Shown here in pieces: positions 5,789-8,908 of a stretch of 8,908 nt of DNA. Positions within the stretch are counted from its first letter, which is position 1. Every line of letters begins with the position of its first letter. Below the pieces are notes generated by a model. It was not told the origin of the DNA. It made no database searches and saw only the letters and a program-made list of their open reading frames with translations. The position numbers and the translations under genes were made by a program. The stretch is from Flavobacteriales bacterium UBA1112 (lineage in GTDB: Bacteria > Bacteroidota > Bacteroidia > Flavobacteriales_D > Sanyastnellaceae). The stretch is taken from positions 1 to 8,908 of the forward strand of contig DCBH01000002.1 of assembly GCA_002313415.1 (NCBI GenBank), in the 5' to 3' direction.

Positions 5789-7894
5789 ATGGCTGAGGTT
5801 CTCCCATCCACTCCTGTCGAATTTCTCAAAGGCGTCGGGCCCAAAAGGTCCGACGCCCTTGTTTCAGAGTTGGGTATCAAAACATGCATGGATTTGATCC
5901 TGCATTTGCCTTTCAGGTATGAGGATAGAAGTGAGTTTCATAAGATTTCCGGAATTCATGGCGAGCACACGGCAGTTCAAATGTTGGGTGTCATCACGCA
6001 GGCGAAAGAGGTACGTGGCGGTCGTGGGAGTCGTGTGATTGCTGTATTTGATGACGGGGAGGCCACCATGGAGCTGCAATGGTTTCGCGGGGCTCAATGG
6101 ATTATTAGGAATCTGCCCGTACAAAAGCAGGTTGTGGTTTACGGGAAGCCCAATTTGTACAAAGGCAAATGGAACATCGCACATCCCGAGGTCGAGTTGT
6201 TCTCTCATTTCGAAAATCGAAAAGGGAATGGCTTGCATCCGGTGTATTCGAGTACGGAGCGCTTGGGACGTCAGGGCTTGCACAGCCAAGGTTTGGCCAA
6301 GTTGATCCGCAACGTGATTTCAGCGGTTCAACCCGCAATCACAGAGACGCTTCCTGACCGTGTGATCCGTGAGATGAAGTTGATGGGACGTTCGGAAGCG
6401 TTGCACACAGTGCATCACCCCCCGTCCCCCCAAAAGGCTGAGCAAGCCCAGATTCGCCTCCGTTTTGAAGAGCTTTTTCTCCTTCAATTGACCTTGTTGC
6501 AGCACAAAAATATGGTGACCAAGGATCTGCCTGGTGTGCGATTTGCAGAGGTGGGAGAAGCCTTCAACACCTTTTATCACGAACGTTTGCCCTTCGAGTT
6601 AACCGATGCCCAAAAGCGTGTGCTCCGGGAGATTCGGGGCGACCTCAATACGGGCTGGCACATGAACCGCCTGCTGCAAGGCGATGTGGGGAGCGGCAAA
6701 ACAGTGGTGGCATTGTTGACGGCCCTGTTGGCAAAAGACAATGGTTATCAATCTTCAATCATGGCGCCAACGGAAATCCTGGCCCAGCAGCATCTCGAAG
6801 GACTGAGGGAGATGCTTGGCCCGATGGACGTTCGTGTTGAACTGTTGACAGGCTCAGTCAAGGGCAAGGCTCGCAAGACGGTGTTGGCCGATTTGAAAAC
6901 AGGTCACATCGACATTCTCGTCGGCACGCATGCGCTTATTGAGCCTACCGTTGTTTTTGGCAAATTGGGATTGGCAGTCATTGATGAACAGCACCGTTTT
7001 GGTGTTGCGCAAAGAGCCAAATTGTGGAAGAAGTCAAAGGTTGCGCCACACATTTTGGTCATGACGGCGACCCCCATTCCCAGGACCTTGGCTATGACGG
7101 CTTACGGGGACCTCGATGCAAGCATTTTGGATGAATTGCCTCCTGGTCGCAAACCCATACAAACTGTCCATCGGACCGATTCCGCCCGGTTAGGTGTGTT
7201 TCAGTTTTTGGAAGACCAAATTGCTGAGGGCCGCCAGGTTTATCTTGTTTACCCCCTCATTGAGGAGAGCGCCACGCTAGATCACAAAGATTTGATGGAC
7301 GGTTATGAAAGCATTGTTCGACGCTTTCCGCCACCAAAATATCAGATTGGCATCGTTCATGGGCGAATGAAACCCGAGGACAAGACTTGGGAAATGGATC
7401 GATTCGTGAAGGGTCAAGCAAACATCTTGGTTGCGACGACGGTCATCGAGGTGGGCGTGAATGTACCGAATGCCAGTGTCATGGTCATTGAAAGCGCCGA
7501 ACGCTTTGGGCTGTCTCAATTGCATCAACTTCGAGGCAGGGTGGGTCGAGGAGCAAATCAGAGTTATTGTGTATTGATGTCCTCTTCAGATCTTGGCCAA
7601 GACGCACGTCGCCGACTCGAGACCATGTGCCGAACAAACGATGGTTTTGAAATTGCTGAAGTGGACATGGAGTTGCGTGGTCCTGGCGATGTGATGGGAA
7701 CCCAACAAAGTGGTGTTCCGGATTTAAAAGTGGCAGACTTGGTACGAGATCGCCCCCTTCTTTCAAGCGCCCGTTACTTGGCTCAAGAAGTGTTGGCTGA
7801 TGACCCTCAGTTGGGCCGTGAGGAGCACATCGCCCTGCGGGAGGCGTTAGAAACTGCGTTGAAAGCGCGCAGCAATTGGGTTCGGATTTCCTGA
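5789..7894 (+). CDS. recG: RecG, ATP-dependent DNA helicase
   Basis: RecG is a monomeric double-strand DNA translocase that reverses stalled replication forks and processes branched intermediates such as Holliday junctions and R-loops. Its 701 aa is close to the E. coli length (693). The N-terminal wedge region includes FLKGVGPKR (12-20), HLPFRYEDR (39-47) and an OB-fold near 60-140. The helicase core carries Walker A GDVGSGKT (298-305), APTEILAQQH (326-335), the DExH box DEQH (399-402), TATPIPRT (426-433), VATTVIEVGVNVP (548-560) and QLRGRVGR (580-587). ELRGPGDVMGTQQSG (628-642) is the translocation (TRG) region, so the enzyme looks complete. The ATG at 5789 lies 19 bp after pdhC, with GGAG 8 bases upstream acting as a plausible ribosome site; a later start would remove the conserved N-terminal motif. 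It is likely transcribed with pdhA-pdhC although unrelated in function. A GC-rich hairpin lies inside its first 25 codons. Confidence 0.97.
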   Translation: MAEVLPSTPVEFLKGVGPKRSDALVSELGIKTCMDLILHLPFRYEDRSEFHKISGIHGEHTAVQMLGVITQAKEVRGGRGSRVIAVFDDGEATMELQWFRGAQWIIRNLPVQKQVVVYGKPNLYKGKWNIAHPEVELFSHFENRKGNGLHPVYSSTERLGRQGLHSQGLAKLIRNVISAVQPAITETLPDRVIREMKLMGRSEALHTVHHPPSPQKAEQAQIRLRFEELFLLQLTLLQHKNMVTKDLPGVRFAEVGEAFNTFYHERLPFELTDAQKRVLREIRGDLNTGWHMNRLLQGDVGSGKTVVALLTALLAKDNGYQSSIMAPTEILAQQHLEGLREMLGPMDVRVELLTGSVKGKARKTVLADLKTGHIDILVGTHALIEPTVVFGKLGLAVIDEQHRFGVAQRAKLWKKSKVAPHILVMTATPIPRTLAMTAYGDLDASILDELPPGRKPIQTVHRTDSARLGVFQFLEDQIAEGRQVYLVYPLIEESATLDHKDLMDGYESIVRRFPPPKYQIGIVHGRMKPEDKTWEMDRFVKGQANILVATTVIEVGVNVPNASVMVIESAERFGLSQLHQLRGRVGRGANQSYCVLMSSSDLGQDARRRLETMCRTNDGFEIAEVDMELRGPGDVMGTQQSGVPDLKVADLVRDRPLLSSARYLAQEVLADDPQLGREEHIALREALETALKARSNWVRIS
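5831..5857 (+). other. GC-rich hairpin in the 5' coding part of recG
   Basis: GGCGTCGGGCC (5831-5841) and GGTCCGACGCC (5847-5857) pair over 11 bp, ten Watson-Crick plus one G-U, around a five-base CAAAA loop. A one-base bulge could add two A-U pairs. It lies 42 bp after the recG start codon and encodes the conserved GVGPKRSDA segment, which constrains the amino acids but does not require the arms to be complementary. No clear T-tract follows, only CTTGTTT, so a complete intrinsic terminator is doubtful. It could slow ribosomes, stabilise or attenuate the distal mRNA, or be chance. Confidence 0.5.
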
Positions 7895-7916
7895 CAGCAA
7901 GTACGAACTTCGACTC

Positions 7917-8908
7917 ATGCGAAATTGGGTTCTTCCTTTTCTGTCTTTGCTCTTTGCGGGTGTGGTCACTCTGGTGTACGTCACCAACGAGGGAGAAGCA
8001 GTTGAGGTCGCCAATCCCATGTGTTGGGCTTCGGATGTTTGGGAAGAGTGGGAGCAAATGACCCCCGGTGTGGCGGCTAAGAGGATTCCAAAAGGGACAA
8101 CGGTCCCTCAAACTCGATGGGTGAGAAGCTTCATGAAAGAGTCGGGAGAACAGGTTTGGCATGCAGATTTGAAATGGCCAACTCTGTCTGCGGATTGGAT
8201 TCAGCAATCATGGAGGGGTGGATGGATTTGCGGAACGCAAGCTTCCTTGGACTTGTGGGAAGACATTCCGGGGGAAATGGCTTCGCGTTGGAGAGAAGGT
8301 GACTTTGGTGCGTTGTTGTGTCGTACCAAATTTGGTTGGCAGCTTGAAGGTGATGGGATTCTAGTTTGGAAAGACAATCATGCGTCTTGCAAGTCGGTGT
8401 CGGAATCAATGCGCACAAGGTTGTTTGTCCCTGAGGGAGAGAATACTCCTTCATCATGGTGGTGCAGTCGCCGAGGTGAAGTTCCTTTCGGATTTTCGGA
8501 AATCGATGTTGCGGCATGCGATGCAGATGTGCAACTCTCGGATTGGGGAACACGATGGAATGGAGGTGGACGATGGCATGTGTTGCCAGAGTGGCGCGAG
8601 GATGTGCAGAGACTGGCAAATGAGGAAGGCTGGTCCGCTCATTGGATTGGTGATGACGTGGTCTTGAACGGATCGTCAACTTGGGATTGGAAAGTTGTGG
8701 ACACAGAACGTGCTGGCTGCACAGATTCTTCAACTTGGATTGGTTCATTGACTCAAAACGGTGTGGTCATTTGGGCAAGCGAGGGAACTCCAACCTCCAC
8801 GATGGTGACAGATTTGTCGATGGGCACCACGGCAGACGAGGAGGGGACCCTCGGGCTGGTTCGAAATCACAGAACTCGAATGGAAATGACCATCAAAATG
8901 AAAGAGGG
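7917..8908 (+). CDS. Tryptophan-rich secreted or membrane-anchored protein, unknown family, 3' partial
   Basis: I do not recognise this protein. An uninterrupted frame of 330 codons starts with the ATG at 7917, 22 bp after the recG stop, and runs off the window. MRNWVLPFLSLLFAGVVTLV is a convincing signal peptide or N-terminal anchor, so most of the protein should lie outside the cytoplasm. The rest is striking: 26 Trp in 330 residues (about 8%), spread from residue 4 to 286, often as W-x2-5-W (VWEEW 41-45; DWIQQSWRGGW 93-103; SWWC 180-183; DWGTRWNGGGRWH 209-221; TWDW 255-258). Seven Cys (36, 105, 135, 158, 183, 201, 268) could form disulfides. Hydrophilic segments between them make a random frame unlikely, and no repeat unit or catalytic motif is evident. 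There is no obvious ribosome site or promoter before it, so it is probably cotranscribed with recG. Minus-strand frames here (8131-8748, 7485-8207) are Pro/His/Ser-rich mirrors of its TGG codons. Confidence 0.75.
   Translation, partial: MRNWVLPFLSLLFAGVVTLVYVTNEGEAVEVANPMCWASDVWEEWEQMTPGVAAKRIPKGTTVPQTRWVRSFMKESGEQVWHADLKWPTLSADWIQQSWRGGWICGTQASLDLWEDIPGEMASRWREGDFGALLCRTKFGWQLEGDGILVWKDNHASCKSVSESMRTRLFVPEGENTPSSWWCSRRGEVPFGFSEIDVAACDADVQLSDWGTRWNGGGRWHVLPEWREDVQRLANEEGWSAHWIGDDVVLNGSSTWDWKVVDTERAGCTDSSTWIGSLTQNGVVIWASEGTPTSTMVTDLSMGTTADEEGTLGLVRNHRTRMEMTIKMKE

Noticed and set aside
7485..8207. Minus-strand 240-codon open frame
   Set aside because: It crosses the end of recG and the start of the next gene antisense to both, and its composition is that of a shadow frame.
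8131..8748. Minus-strand 205-codon open frame
   Set aside because: Its product is Pro/His/Ser-rich with no domain and mirrors the TGG-rich plus-strand frame, which is longer and starts with a signal peptide just after recG.

Overview
The window looks like a chromosomal piece of a Bacteroidota bacterium, probably from the Flavobacteriia or a close relative with a base composition near 50% GC by eye. Three things point there: a type IX secretion outer-membrane protein (PorV), which is confined to that phylum; a Bacteroidota-type promoter (TTG, 23 bp, TATATTTG) in front of pdhA; and weak or absent Shine-Dalgarno sequences at most starts. As I recall, flavobacterial genomes often run porU-porV-cdd-pdhA-pdhC. 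Here ispF sits in the cdd position and a two-gene cassette on the opposite strand is inserted before pdhA.

Layout. Bases 1-1233 hold most of porV, entered inside its signal peptide. It is joined by an ATGA overlap to ispF (1230-1712), the fifth step of the MEP isoprenoid pathway. Facing them on the minus strand is a bicistron, also joined by an ATGA overlap: a VTC/CYTH-type polyphosphate polymerase-like protein (2347-3285) followed by a DUF4956 membrane protein (1703-2350). The ends of ispF and the DUF4956 gene overlap by 10 bp, and a small hairpin spans both stop codons. A 122-bp divergent region (3286-3407) separates the cassette from a plus-strand run: pdhA (E1 alpha), pdhC (E2), recG, and an unrecognised tryptophan-rich exported or membrane-anchored protein that runs off the end (7917-8908).

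How it fits together. pdhA and pdhC give two of the pyruvate dehydrogenase subunits; E1 beta and E3 must be encoded elsewhere. recG and the Trp-rich gene follow with gaps of 19 and 22 bp, so all four could share a transcript from the pdhA promoter. The VTC and DUF4956 proteins are a recurring pair and probably act together at the inner membrane.

Most of the window is core housekeeping. The points worth a second look are the Trp-rich protein (26 Trp in 330 residues), the histone-tail-like basic extension on E1 alpha, the hydrophobic N-terminus on the VTC protein, a GC-rich hairpin just inside recG, and the palindrome over the pdhA start codon. I found no tRNA, rRNA, CRISPR array, insertion sequence or phage gene.
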